NCBI GenBank assembly: GCA_036824045.1
Contig: DAITAZ010000024.1
Span: forward strand, 1-58,009
From: DAITAZ01 sp036824045
GTDB lineage: Bacteria > Pseudomonadota > Gammaproteobacteria > Burkholderiales > Rhodocyclaceae
Length of the DNA: 58,009 nt
Reading direction: 5' to 3'
Shown here piece after piece: positions 33,703 through 42,070 of this stretch. The notes below the pieces were generated by a model. The model was not told where the DNA came from. It searched no databases and saw only the letters and a program-made list of their open reading frames with translations. Every line of letters begins with the position of its first letter. Positions within the stretch are counted from its first letter, which is position 1. The translations under genes and the position numbers were made by a program.

Positions 33703-34853
33703 TCGTTCCACCCGCCACGCTCGGCATGCTGGGAGGCGGTCAATTGGGCCGCTTTTTCGTCAAGGCCGCCCACGAGATGGGTTACCGGGTGGTCGTCCTG
33801 GATCCGGATCCCAATAGCCCCGCCGGCCGGTTGGCGGACAAGCAACTGGTCGCCGCCTACAACGACAAGGCAGCTCTTGACCAAATGGCAGTGGATTGCG
33901 CTGCGGTCACCACCGAGTTCGAAAATGTTCCGGCTGAAAGCCTGGAGTACCTGGCCCGGTCAGTGCCGGTGCGCCCGGGTGCCGAATCGGTGGCAATTGC
34001 CCAGAACCGCATCAGCGAGAAAACCTTTCTCTCTGATCGGGGGTTTTCAGTGGGGCCGTTTGCGGTGGTCCGGGGCGATGTGGACCTGGATGCAGTCGAT
34101 CCGTCGCTCTTTCCCGCCATACTCAAGGTTGCCCGTTTTGGCTATGACGGGAAGGGCCAGGCCCGCGTGTCCAATGTGGCGGAAGCAAAGCAAGCTTTTC
34201 ACCAATTCAGGGCAGAAGCCTGTTTGTTGGAAAAGATGCTTCCGCTCGACTGCGAAGTATCCTGTGTGGTGGCGAGGGACGCTCAAGGGAATGTCGCGAG
34301 TTTTCCGGTGGCGGAAAACATTCACAGCAAGGGCATCCTCGATATCAGCATTGTGCCGGCACGAGTACCGGGGGCTTTGCGCACCGAAGCCGAGGAAACC
34401 GCCATTGGCATCGCCGCGGAGATGGATTACGTGGGCGTGCTGGGGGTCGAGTTCTTTGTTTCCGGGGGGCGGCTACTGGTCAATGAGATGGCACCGCGCC
34501 CCCATAACAGTGGTCACTATAGCCTGGATGCGTGTATCACCAGCCAGTTCGAGCAGCAAGTTCGGATTCTGTGTGGCCTGCCGCTGGGGGAATGTCGCGC
34601 TCATAGCGCGGCGGTAATGGTTAACTTGTTGGGGGACTTGTGGTCGTCTCAAGGCGGTGGACAGATGCGGGAGCCGGAGTGGGCTCGGCTGTTCGCCGTC
34701 CCCAACCTCAAGCTGCGCCTCTACCGCAAGTTCGAGGCCCGACCCGGGCGCAAAATGGGGCATTTCACCGTGCTGGATGCTTCGCTCTCCCGGGCGGTCG
34801 ATACGGCAATGCAGGCCCGGCGCCTGATTGGTGTGCGGGACGATGAGGACTGA
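33699..34853 (+). CDS. purK: N5-carboxyaminoimidazole ribonucleotide synthase
   Basis: This 384-residue ATP-grasp enzyme makes N5-CAIR from AIR, bicarbonate and ATP. It opens with LGMLGGGQLGRFF, continues with KVARFGYDGKGQ in the ATP-binding region, and has EFFVSGGRLLVNEMAPRPHNSGHYSLDAC as the metal-binding part (residues about 240-275). Start and stop are both nested: its ATG overlaps the purE stop, and its last 11 bases overlap the start of the next gene. The product feeds PurE. Length and motifs are normal. Confidence 0.97.
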   Translation: MIVPPATLGMLGGGQLGRFFVKAAHEMGYRVVVLDPDPNSPAGRLADKQLVAAYNDKAALDQMAVDCAAVTTEFENVPAESLEYLARSVPVRPGAESVAIAQNRISEKTFLSDRGFSVGPFAVVRGDVDLDAVDPSLFPAILKVARFGYDGKGQARVSNVAEAKQAFHQFRAEACLLEKMLPLDCEVSCVVARDAQGNVASFPVAENIHSKGILDISIVPARVPGALRTEAEETAIGIAAEMDYVGVLGVEFFVSGGRLLVNEMAPRPHNSGHYSLDACITSQFEQQVRILCGLPLGECRAHSAAVMVNLLGDLWSSQGGGQMREPEWARLFAVPNLKLRLYRKFEARPGRKMGHFTVLDASLSRAVDTAMQARRLIGVRDDED

Positions 34854-35829
34854 CCCCGCTTTGCTGGAACGGGCAGTGGCGTTGCTTCGTGCCGGCGAGT
34901 TGGTCGCTTTCCCGACTGAAACCGTTTATGGCTTGGGCGCGGATGCCCTCAATCCAGCAGCGGTGATGCGCATCTTTGCGGCCAAAGGGCGACCGGCCGA
35001 TCACCCGCTGATCGTTCATTTGCCAGAAGGTGCTTTGCTCGACAACTGGGCCGTAGACGTCCCCGAAGCAGCTCGCCAATTGGCCTCGGCTTTTTGGCCC
35101 GGACCGCTCACATTGATCTTGCGACGTGCTCGCGGAGTGCCACTGGCGGTGACTGGGGGGCAAGATACCGTCGGCCTGCGGATGCCGGATCATCCCGTGG
35201 CGTTGGCACTATTGGATGCTTTTGGCTCGGGGATTGCTGCGCCGTCTGCAAACCGCTTCGGTCGTATCAGCCCGACTTCAGCCGAGCATGTTCGGGAAGA
35301 ACTGGGCGACAGGGTGAGCATGATCCTCGATGGCGGGGAGTGCTCGGTGGGCATCGAATCGACCATTGTCGATTTTTCTGGCGAAGAGCCGGTCGTGCTC
35401 AGACCGGGGGCCATTAGTACTGCGGAGATCGAAAGCGTTCTGGGCGCCAAGATCGGGGGGCGGCTCAGAGCCGATGCGCCGCGGGTGTCAGGCACTCTTG
35501 CCGCGCACTATGCGCCGCGCAAACCAATGCGGGTTGTTCCATCTGCCAATCTTCGGGCGGTACTGAACATGCACCGTCACCAGGGAACCACTTGCGCGGT
35601 TCTTGCCCACTCGCTGCCGCCTCTGGCCGATCAGCCCCACTACTGGCGGATGATGCCCGCGCAAGCGCCGGGTTATGCGCACGACTTGTACGCGGCCCTG
35701 CGGGAGGCGGATGGGGGCGCGGCAGCGCTCATCGTGCTCGAAGCGGTGCCCCAGACCGCGGAATGGGTGGCGGTCAATGATCGGCTCCACCGCGCTGTTG
35801 CCGGGTCGGGTGGGGACGAAGAGCCGTAA
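34843..35829 (+). CDS. L-threonylcarbamoyladenylate synthase (Sua5 type)
   Basis: This 328-residue protein makes threonylcarbamoyl-AMP for the t6A37 modification of tRNAs. The YrdC-like catalytic domain (1 to about 200) contains FPTETVYGLG, KGRPADHPLIVH, FWPGPLTLIL and APSANRFGRISPT. The remainder is the smaller Sua5 domain, which distinguishes it from short TsaC. The ATG at 34843 lies within the last codons of purK, with GGGA upstream; a TTG at 34828 is also possible. Its coupling to purine genes is not functional in any obvious way, but the overlap implies co-expression. Confidence 0.93.
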   Translation: MRTDPALLERAVALLRAGELVAFPTETVYGLGADALNPAAVMRIFAAKGRPADHPLIVHLPEGALLDNWAVDVPEAARQLASAFWPGPLTLILRRARGVPLAVTGGQDTVGLRMPDHPVALALLDAFGSGIAAPSANRFGRISPTSAEHVREELGDRVSMILDGGECSVGIESTIVDFSGEEPVVLRPGAISTAEIESVLGAKIGGRLRADAPRVSGTLAAHYAPRKPMRVVPSANLRAVLNMHRHQGTTCAVLAHSLPPLADQPHYWRMMPAQAPGYAHDLYAALREADGGAAALIVLEAVPQTAEWVAVNDRLHRAVAGSGGDEEP

Positions 35830-35930
35830 TGGCCCACTGGGTCAGGTGCTTGGACGTATAGGGCTGGAGTACCATCGGGATTTCCTGGTGTGGGGTCTCC
35901 CGTGGGTCCTTAACTCTTCCCGGAGGCGCG

Positions 35931-36773
35931 GTGAAGCTTGCATCGCTCAAATCTGGCGGGTGCGAAGGCCGCCTGGTTGTCGCAGGGCGGGAGTTGAGCC
36001 ATTTTCAGGCGGTGCCTGATATCGCATCCAGTCTCTCCGAAGCACTGGCGAGGTGGACTCAGTGCGCGTCCCGGTTGCAGGAAGTGTATGCCTGCCTCGA
36101 GAACGGCCACGCTCGACACGCGCAGCCCTTGCGGCGAGCGTTTTGTTCTCCCCCCTTCCCGGGTGTGCTCAAGGTAGTTGCAGTTCCCTACTTCCGTTCG
36201 TTTTCGGTGAGCACACATGGACCCCATGCGGAACTAATCGCCGCGACTGAAGCAGGTTTTGATCTGACCCTTTGCATCGCGCTGGCGTTGACGCCGAGGG
36301 TGGGGAGCATGACCGGGCCTGTCAGCGTAGCGTCCGCTCCCTTGGCGATGCTTTGGGCGGTTGCTGAGTGCCCCGAAGGCGTTGGTACTTCTCAACCTTC
36401 CGTTGCGGTTTGCGCTCCAGCTGCAGTAGTTTTGGAAGAACTGCAGTCTCAGTTCGGCCCTTTTACGCTGCGCACCGGGGGAAATGGAGGAAGCCAGCGG
36501 GTGTGTTCAGTGAAACCACCATCGTGGCTCGCCATCGCTGATCGCTTGCCGGAAAACGCCAACATTCTCTTGCTACCGTGGGCGGAGGGGGAGAATGCCG
36601 TGGCGCACCCTGGGCGGGCTCACAAAGTTCGGGTTCCGATGGACGAATGTTGGCGGTGCGACATCTCTTCCGGCGATGGCAGCAGCGTTTTTGGCGCGTT
36701 GGAGGTCTGCGTCCTGCGCGCACCTTCAGGATACGCGGGAGCCCGGGAGTGCGGTTTTCCGCAACCACGTTAA
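35931..36773 (+). CDS. Degenerate fumarylacetoacetate hydrolase-family protein, likely inactive
   Basis: This 280-residue protein resembles the fumarylacetoacetate hydrolase (FAH) family along its length, starting with MKLASLKSGGCEGRLVV, then SRLQEVYACLENG, and ending MDECWRCDISSGDGSSVFGALE (residues about 237-258), which parallels the GDRVRIEM...GRSIFGAID end of active members. The metal-binding ExE of the family (as in FEAEVAV) is replaced: the corresponding stretch reads GFDLTLCIAL at about 109-118, without either glutamate. The aspartate of the next ligand segment is also missing. I infer a non-catalytic FAH-fold protein. The GTG start at 35931 has GGAGG four bases upstream. It sits 25 bp before the EEP-family gene. 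The frame is intact, so this is not a recent pseudogene. Confidence 0.65.
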   Translation: MKLASLKSGGCEGRLVVAGRELSHFQAVPDIASSLSEALARWTQCASRLQEVYACLENGHARHAQPLRRAFCSPPFPGVLKVVAVPYFRSFSVSTHGPHAELIAATEAGFDLTLCIALALTPRVGSMTGPVSVASAPLAMLWAVAECPEGVGTSQPSVAVCAPAAVVLEELQSQFGPFTLRTGGNGGSQRVCSVKPPSWLAIADRLPENANILLLPWAEGENAVAHPGRAHKVRVPMDECWRCDISSGDGSSVFGALEVCVLRAPSGYAGARECGFPQPR

Positions 36774-36798
36774 GTTGCGGTGGGCTGAAGGGGGGGAA

Positions 36799-37656
36799 AT
36801 GCGATTGCTGAGCTGGAACGTTCAGTGGGCGCGTGGCGCTGATGGCGTGGTCGCGCCGGAGCGGCTGATTGAACATCTGCGTCGTATAGGGCCTGCGGAT
36901 GTGATTTGTCTCCAGGAGGTCGCTGCGCGCTTTCCAGGGTTACCAGGCGGAGGTCAAGCAGATCTGCCTGCTTTGTTGCAGAAGGCATTCCCCGGATACC
37001 AAGGGTGTTATGGTCCGGCCCTGGATGTGCCGGGAGAGCGCGGCGAGCGGGCGACATTTGGCAATCTCATACTGTCGCGGTATGCAATGGGTCAGGTATT
37101 CCGACATCTGTTGCCGCGCCCACCCGAGCACGGTGTCCCGAGCATGCAGCGCGGCTGCCTCGAAACCGTGCTGGAGACACCGTTTGGGCCGATCCGAATC
37201 CTCACAACACATCTGGAGTACTACTCCCGGAGGCAGCGGTTGGCCCAGATCCGGGCGATTCAGGATGTTCAGCGGGAAGTCGCCACCAACCAGCCTGCAA
37301 CACCAACCGCTGAAACAAGTGCCGCGTTTTCGCCCAGACCACGCCCGGTTTCCGCGTTGCTATGCGGGGACTTCAACTGTAGTCCAGGCTCAGACGAGTA
37401 TCAGATGATCGTGGAAGGCGAGATTGAGAAACCCATGTGGCGAGACGCCTGGAGCGTGAGCCACCCTGGGGAGGCTCACGCTCCAACCGTTGGTTTGCAT
37501 GGCGCCGAGTGGCCCGATCATGCATATTGTTGCGATTTCATGTTTGTCACGCCCGATCTCGTTCCACGGGTGAAATGCATGGAGGTGGCGGGCTGGACAG
37601 ACGCTTCGGACCACCAGCCTCTGCTGCTTGAAATGAGTGCCGGGTTGCCGGCGTGA
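36799..37656 (+). CDS. Endonuclease/exonuclease/phosphatase family protein
   Basis: This 285-residue protein has the EEP fold shared by exonuclease III, DNase I and phosphodiesterases. Visible motifs are SWNVQW (Asn ligand), CLQEV (metal-binding Glu), TTHLEYYSRRQR, CGDFNCSPGS (Asp-Asn), and SDHQPLLLE (catalytic Asp-His). There is no signal peptide. The substrate is unknown: nucleic acid, phosphoinositide or another phosphodiester is possible. The ATG at 36799 follows AAGGGGGGAA; an in-frame ORF further upstream overlaps the FAH-like gene and is not needed. A bidirectional hairpin follows the stop. Confidence 0.85.
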   Translation: MRLLSWNVQWARGADGVVAPERLIEHLRRIGPADVICLQEVAARFPGLPGGGQADLPALLQKAFPGYQGCYGPALDVPGERGERATFGNLILSRYAMGQVFRHLLPRPPEHGVPSMQRGCLETVLETPFGPIRILTTHLEYYSRRQRLAQIRAIQDVQREVATNQPATPTAETSAAFSPRPRPVSALLCGDFNCSPGSDEYQMIVEGEIEKPMWRDAWSVSHPGEAHAPTVGLHGAEWPDHAYCCDFMFVTPDLVPRVKCMEVAGWTDASDHQPLLLEMSAGLPA

Positions 37657-37664
37657 AGCTCAAC

Positions 37665-37688
37665 AAAAAGGGCACCCGGAGGTGCCCT
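37665..37688 (-). terminator. Terminator of ackA, between convergent genes
   Basis: AGGGCACC (37669-37676), loop CGGA, and the complement (37681-37688) make an 8-bp stem. Read on the minus strand, the stem is followed by TTTTTG, an intrinsic terminator 27 bp after the ackA stop. In the plus direction the tail is weak, so it serves ackA best. Confidence 0.85.
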
Positions 37689-37714
37689 GTCTTGCCTGAA
37701 ACCCAAGCCAGGAT

Positions 37715-38941
37715 TCAGGCGGGGATTGCTTCCTCTGCAAGCGCGGTGGATACCGTATGCCGCGCAATCATCCCTTCTTCGTCCGTGGGGATGACCAGTG
37801 TAGCGACCGGGCTGTGGGCAGTGGATATCCGCGTTTCGCCCCGCGCATTGGCTGCGGCATCAATCTCTACGCCCAGCCACTGAGCCTGTCGCGCCACCAA
37901 CGCGCGTACCGGAGCAGCGTGTTCGCCAATACCGCCGGTAAAGACCAGGACATCCAGGCCGCCAATGGCCGCAGCCAAGGAGCCGAGTTCGCGGCTGATC
38001 CGGTAGCAGAACAGTTCCACGGCTTCCTGAGCCTCTGGAGCTTCGCTAGCGAGCAACGTCCGCATGTCCTGCGAAATGCCGGAAACACCCAATAATCCGG
38101 ACTCTTTATACAGGAGCCTCGTAAGTTGGGCGGCATCCATCCCCTTGTTTTCCATCAGGTAGATCAACACCCCGGGGTCCAGGTTGCCTGTGCGCGTGCC
38201 CATCACCAGACCATCCACAGCGGTAAAACCCATCGTGGACGCCTGGCTCCGGCGCCCGACCAGGGCGCACATGCTGGCGCCGTTGCCCAAATGGCACACA
38301 ACCACGCGACCATCCGCACGCTTGCCCACATGTTCGGGCAGAACCTGCGCGATGTATTCGTAGGAGAGACCGTGGAAGCCGTAGCGCTTCACCCCCTCTG
38401 CGGAAAGCTCGCGAGGCAGGGCAAAGCTTTGCGCCACGCGGGGCTGGGAGCGATGAAAGGCGGTGTCGAAACAGGCCACCTGAGGCAGGTCCGGCTGCAC
38501 GCTTGCCAACGCCTGGATCGCGTTCAGGTTGTGCGGCTGATGAAGCGGGGCCAGCACATTGAAACGGGAAAGTTGGTGAAGGATCCCGGGCGAGAGAAGA
38601 ACAGGGCGGGAATACAACTCCCCTCCATGTACAACTCTGTGTCCTGCGGCCACGACCCGATAGCCCATACCGTGTTCGGCCAGCCAGTCGAGCAACATTC
38701 CCATTGAGGCCCGGTGCTGCACTTCAAGCTCGCCGGTCAGCGGCAGATGCAAATCAGCAATGCGCTTGCCGCCCTGGTCCTTGGCCGTTAACCGGGGTTC
38801 AGCCCCAATCCCTTCAACCTGCCCCCGCAGTACGGGGTGGGGCGCGGGCTGGCGCGTATTGCGCTGTCCACCCTCCAGGGGGTAGAGCGCAAACTTGATG
38901 CTGGAAGAGCCCGCGTTAATGACGAGAATCGCGTCGCTCAT
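37715..38941 (-). CDS. ackA: Acetate kinase
   Basis: This 408-residue kinase makes acetyl phosphate from acetate and ATP, or ATP from acetyl phosphate. Family motifs are VINAGSSSIKF at the N-terminus, FDTAFHRS, RYGFHGLSYEYIA, and VCHLGNGASMCA. The ATG at 38941 overlaps the stop of the upstream MaoC-phosphotransacylase gene as ATGA, so the two are coupled. Because the partner belongs to the butyryl/acetyl transferase group, a propionate or butyrate role is possible. A terminator follows. An extended frame beyond 38941 is overlap with the upstream gene. Confidence 0.93.
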   Translation of the reverse strand: MSDAILVINAGSSSIKFALYPLEGGQRNTRQPAPHPVLRGQVEGIGAEPRLTAKDQGGKRIADLHLPLTGELEVQHRASMGMLLDWLAEHGMGYRVVAAGHRVVHGGELYSRPVLLSPGILHQLSRFNVLAPLHQPHNLNAIQALASVQPDLPQVACFDTAFHRSQPRVAQSFALPRELSAEGVKRYGFHGLSYEYIAQVLPEHVGKRADGRVVVCHLGNGASMCALVGRRSQASTMGFTAVDGLVMGTRTGNLDPGVLIYLMENKGMDAAQLTRLLYKESGLLGVSGISQDMRTLLASEAPEAQEAVELFCYRISRELGSLAAAIGGLDVLVFTGGIGEHAAPVRALVARQAQWLGVEIDAAANARGETRISTAHSPVATLVIPTDEEGMIARHTVSTALAEEAIPA

Positions 38942-40350
38942 TTGCGCTTCTGCCGGTAGTGGGTCATCAATTGAGCGATGGCACAAGAAGCGGCACGGGT
39001 CTCGGCAGAGTCCGCACGGCTGGTGAGTACGATGGGTACCTTTGCCCCAAGAACAATGCCGGCCGCCATGGCGTTGGCCAAATACTCCAGTTGCTTGGCG
39101 AGCATGTTGCCCGACTCGATATCCGGGACCAATAGGATATCCGCCTGCCCGGCGACCTTGGACTGAATGCCCTTGGTACGGGCCGCAAGCATGGAAATGG
39201 CGTTATCGAATGCAAGGGGCCCGTCGAGCAACCCACCTTTGATCTGACCCCGGTCCGCCATCTTGCACAGTGCAGCCGCGTCAATGGTGGAGCGCATCTT
39301 GACATTGATGGTTTCCACTGCTGCCAGGAGGGCCACCTTGGGCTCGGCTACTCCGAGTACCTGCGCGAGCTCGATCGCGTTCTGCACGATATCGGCCTTT
39401 TCCTCCAGGGTTGGCTCGATGTTGATCGCAGCATCAGTGATCAGGAGGGGGCGTGGATAAGTCGGCACATCCATGAGGAAAACATGGGAAAGGCGCCGTC
39501 CCGTGCGCAGCCCCGTGGCCTTGGCGACCACTTCACTCATCAACTCATCTGTGTGCAGGCTGCCTTTCATCAAGGCCTGAACCTCGCCTGAGCGGGCCAT
39601 TGCCACTGCGTGCTCGGCGGCGGCATGGCTGTGGGGCACGTTGATGATGCGGCATCCATGAAGATCAAGTCCATGTTGTTCAGCGACGGAACGAATCTTG
39701 TCTTCCGGGCCCACCAGTACCGGGATGGCGAGCCCCTCGTCCCGCGCAGTAAGCGGGCCTTTGAGGGACTCGGTATCGCAGGGATGGGCAACCGCGATGG
39801 GAATGGGGGGCAGGCCTTTGGCCTTGTCGAGCAAGTGGTGGTAACGGGCATCCTTGTCGGAAATGACAATTTCCGGCAACTGCACTCTGGGTCTTTTCAC
39901 CTTCTCGGTTGGCGCGAGCACCCGGGCGGTTCCCTGGATCACCAGCTCGTCTTTTTGATTGACACATCGACAATCAAAAATGATGTGCCGGCTCGCCTCC
40001 ACCTTTTCCTTGCAGGTGACAGTAACGTGAAGGGTGTCTCCAAGACTTACGCACCGGGAGAAATGCAGGGTCTGATCCACGTACACCGTGCCCGGACCCG
40101 GGAACTCCGTGCCCAAAATCGATGAAATCAGCGCGCCGCCCCACATGCCGTGGCCAACGACCTGCTTAAGGCCGTTGCGCTCCGCATACTCCGGGTCCAC
40201 GTGAGTAGGATTGACATCGCCGGACATGATCGCGAAGAGCTGGATGTCCTCTTCCCGCAATGTACGGGTCAGGCAAGCGGAGTCGCCAATGCGGATCTCG
40301 TCGAAGGTCCGGTTTTCGATGAATTCGAGAATACGTTCAGGGTGATTCAT
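38938..40350 (-). CDS. MaoC-type hydratase fused to phosphate acyltransferase
   Basis: This 470-residue fusion has a MaoC-like (R)-enoyl-CoA hydratase hot-dog domain at about 1-155, with the catalytic pattern FAIMSGDVNPTHVDPEYA, and a phosphate acetyl/butyryltransferase domain from about 165 to the end, with NVPHSHAAAEHAV, MKGSLHTDELM and LLVPDIESGNMLAKQLEY. It probably converts acyl-CoA to acyl phosphate, passing it to the kinase encoded by the overlapping ackA. The hydratase part may link it to (R)-3-hydroxyacyl-CoA or polyhydroxyalkanoate metabolism. This fusion is known in several betaproteobacteria. Its start is 21 bp after the fabI stop. Confidence 0.9.
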   Translation of the reverse strand: MNHPERILEFIENRTFDEIRIGDSACLTRTLREEDIQLFAIMSGDVNPTHVDPEYAERNGLKQVVGHGMWGGALISSILGTEFPGPGTVYVDQTLHFSRCVSLGDTLHVTVTCKEKVEASRHIIFDCRCVNQKDELVIQGTARVLAPTEKVKRPRVQLPEIVISDKDARYHHLLDKAKGLPPIPIAVAHPCDTESLKGPLTARDEGLAIPVLVGPEDKIRSVAEQHGLDLHGCRIINVPHSHAAAEHAVAMARSGEVQALMKGSLHTDELMSEVVAKATGLRTGRRLSHVFLMDVPTYPRPLLITDAAINIEPTLEEKADIVQNAIELAQVLGVAEPKVALLAAVETINVKMRSTIDAAALCKMADRGQIKGGLLDGPLAFDNAISMLAARTKGIQSKVAGQADILLVPDIESGNMLAKQLEYLANAMAAGIVLGAKVPIVLTSRADSAETRAASCAIAQLMTHYRQKRK

Positions 40351-40371
40351 GATTCAGATTCAGACTCAAGT

Positions 40372-41136
40372 TCAACTGACAATGTGGAAACCAGCATCGA
40401 TATGGATTGTGCTTCCCGTCAGCAGACGCCCCCCGTCGCTGACGAGGAAGGTGCACAGCGCACCGACATCGTCAATGCCAACGAGTTGGTGCAGAGGCGA
40501 ACGCTCCTGGGCAGCCTTCATCAATTCGTCGAAGTCCTTGATGCCGGAAGCGGCGCGGGTCTCAAGCGGACCGGGCGATACGGCGTGAACGCGGATCCCT
40601 TTAGGGCCAAGTTCGGCAGCGAGGTAACGGCACGCCGATTGCAGTGCGGCCTTCACCGGCCCCATCACGCCGTAATGGGGAACAACTTCGTCAGCGCCGT
40701 GATAGCTCATCGTCAGCAGGCAACCACCCGGGTTCATCAGTGGCTCGGCAAGCTTGGCCATGCGGATGAACGAGTGGCAGGAGATATCCATGGCCCGGGA
40801 AAAACCCTCACGTGAGCAATCGACCACCCGTCCGTGAAGGTCGTCTTTGGGAGCAAAGGCGATGGAGTGCACGGCGAAGTCCAGCCTGCCCCACTTGCGC
40901 TCGATTTCAGCAAACAAGGCCTCCATTTGCCCCGGAGCCTCTACGTCGAGCGGCATGAAAATGTCTGCATCGAGTTCTTCGGCGAGAGGGCGGACGAAGC
41001 GATCGGCTTTCTCGTTCAGGTAAGTGATGGCCAGATCGGCACCGGCGGCGCGGAATGACCGGGCACACCCGTAGGCGATGCTTTTCTCGTTGGCAATGCC
41101 GATCACGAGGCCTTTTTTGTTGGAGAGATCAAACAT
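40372..41136 (-). CDS. fabI: Enoyl-ACP reductase (NADH), FabI type
   Basis: This 254-residue short-chain-dehydrogenase-fold enzyme carries out the last reduction in fatty acid elongation. FabI features are GIANEKSIAYGCA at the NADH site, the catalytic tyrosine and lysine in HYGVMGPVKAAL (Y-x6-K), and DLSNKKGLVIG at the start. The ATG at 41136 follows AAGGAGTGAAGAA. It may not be the main essential FabI: it heads an operon with a hydratase-phosphotransacylase and acetate kinase, so it might serve a side pathway. A promoter candidate lies about 90 bp upstream. Confidence 0.9.
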   Translation of the reverse strand: MFDLSNKKGLVIGIANEKSIAYGCARSFRAAGADLAITYLNEKADRFVRPLAEELDADIFMPLDVEAPGQMEALFAEIERKWGRLDFAVHSIAFAPKDDLHGRVVDCSREGFSRAMDISCHSFIRMAKLAEPLMNPGGCLLTMSYHGADEVVPHYGVMGPVKAALQSACRYLAAELGPKGIRVHAVSPGPLETRAASGIKDFDELMKAAQERSPLHQLVGIDDVGALCTFLVSDGGRLLTGSTIHIDAGFHIVS

Positions 41137-41434
41137 TTCTTCACTCCTTGTCAATTGCTCACAGGATGGCATCTGCATGTTGCGACTGCGTTATAGCAGT
41201 ATCAGATACCGCGTGTATGATCCTTTATACGCCGCATCACATTTTGACGCAACGCAGCAATCTTGTTCGTAACGTAATAACGGAGAGAAGCGGGTGAGAC
41301 TTAAGTCACAGTGGGCGGTGCGGCGCGGGATCGCCGACTGGCGGAGGGGGATGGTCCGAGTAGACTCGGCAATGCTCCCTCAAGCGAGGGGCTCGCCGGG
41401 CTGGTTGCCAGCACAAATGGGCATCGCGGTTCGG
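41137..41434. other. Gap between fabI and the DUF3617 gene
   Basis: About 300 bp without a gene. It holds the fabI promoter candidate; the rest shows no repeat, terminator or RNA signature that I can support. Confidence 0.5.
41224..41252 (-). promoter_or_regulatory. Probable promoter of the fabI operon
   Basis: On the minus strand TTGCGT (41252-41247) and TATAAA (41229-41224) are separated by 17 bp, a good housekeeping promoter. Its start would give a leader of about 80 nt before the fabI ATG. Confidence 0.6.
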
Positions 41435-41950
41435 TTATTTGCTGCGAGGCATCTCTGCTGGATTAAAACGCATGCCGCCGGGTAGAACCATATCACCGGG
41501 TTTCTGTCCTGCCTGGCAGGGTCCGATCCAGCGCGCTTCAATGGTTGTTCGGTGTTCCTTTTGCCCCATCATCGGTGGCTCGAAGGAAGTGGTGATTTCC
41601 CCACGGTAGCTGGCATTGAAGTCGCCGGTGAAAAGGGCGCGCGTGGTGGCGGTGGTGTTCCCGAAGCGGCACACCGAGTCGATGGACACCCGATTGCCGT
41701 CTTTCCGAAGCTCTTGTTTGCTGCAGTCCTGCTTGACCTTTGGGGCGAGAGACTGCTGCAGGAGCTGATCCGTTTTTTCGTCAATACAATGCTGGACAGG
41801 TGGCATCCTAGCACCGGGTTGCCCGGCGGTCGCACTCTTGATTTCCCAAAGACCGGGCTTCCGTTTGGGAAGTTCTTGCGCGAGCGCTGGTGTGGAGACA
41901 ATCAGCGACGTAACAGCCAAAGCGAGGAGCGCTACAAGAGTGGAATGCAC
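41435..41950 (-). CDS. DUF3617 family secreted protein
   Basis: This protein of about 171 residues carries an export signal (hydrophobic LVALLALAV..., predicted cut after STPALA) and the DUF3617 hallmark RKPGLWE just behind it. Four cysteines later in the chain (near QHCIDE, QDCSK, VCRFG and GPCQAG) could form disulfides. DUF3617 proteins are periplasmic and of unknown function. The start is unsure: the GTG at 41950 gives a compact signal peptide, and a GTG at 41998 adds 16 residues; neither has a good ribosome binding site. It follows the lyase gene on the same strand by about 120 bp. Confidence 0.75.
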   Translation of the reverse strand: MHSTLVALLALAVTSLIVSTPALAQELPKRKPGLWEIKSATAGQPGARMPPVQHCIDEKTDQLLQQSLAPKVKQDCSKQELRKDGNRVSIDSVCRFGNTTATTRALFTGDFNASYRGEITTSFEPPMMGQKEHRTTIEARWIGPCQAGQKPGDMVLPGGMRFNPAEMPRSK

Positions 41951-42070
41951 AATAGTCTCTGTCAGTAATACGATGAGTGTTTGCCTTATTGCCCACACGG
42001 CTCGAATCGTAACGGCAGATGCGACCGGAAACTGAGAACGAATTCAGCCTCCATCGAGACCGACGGCGTA

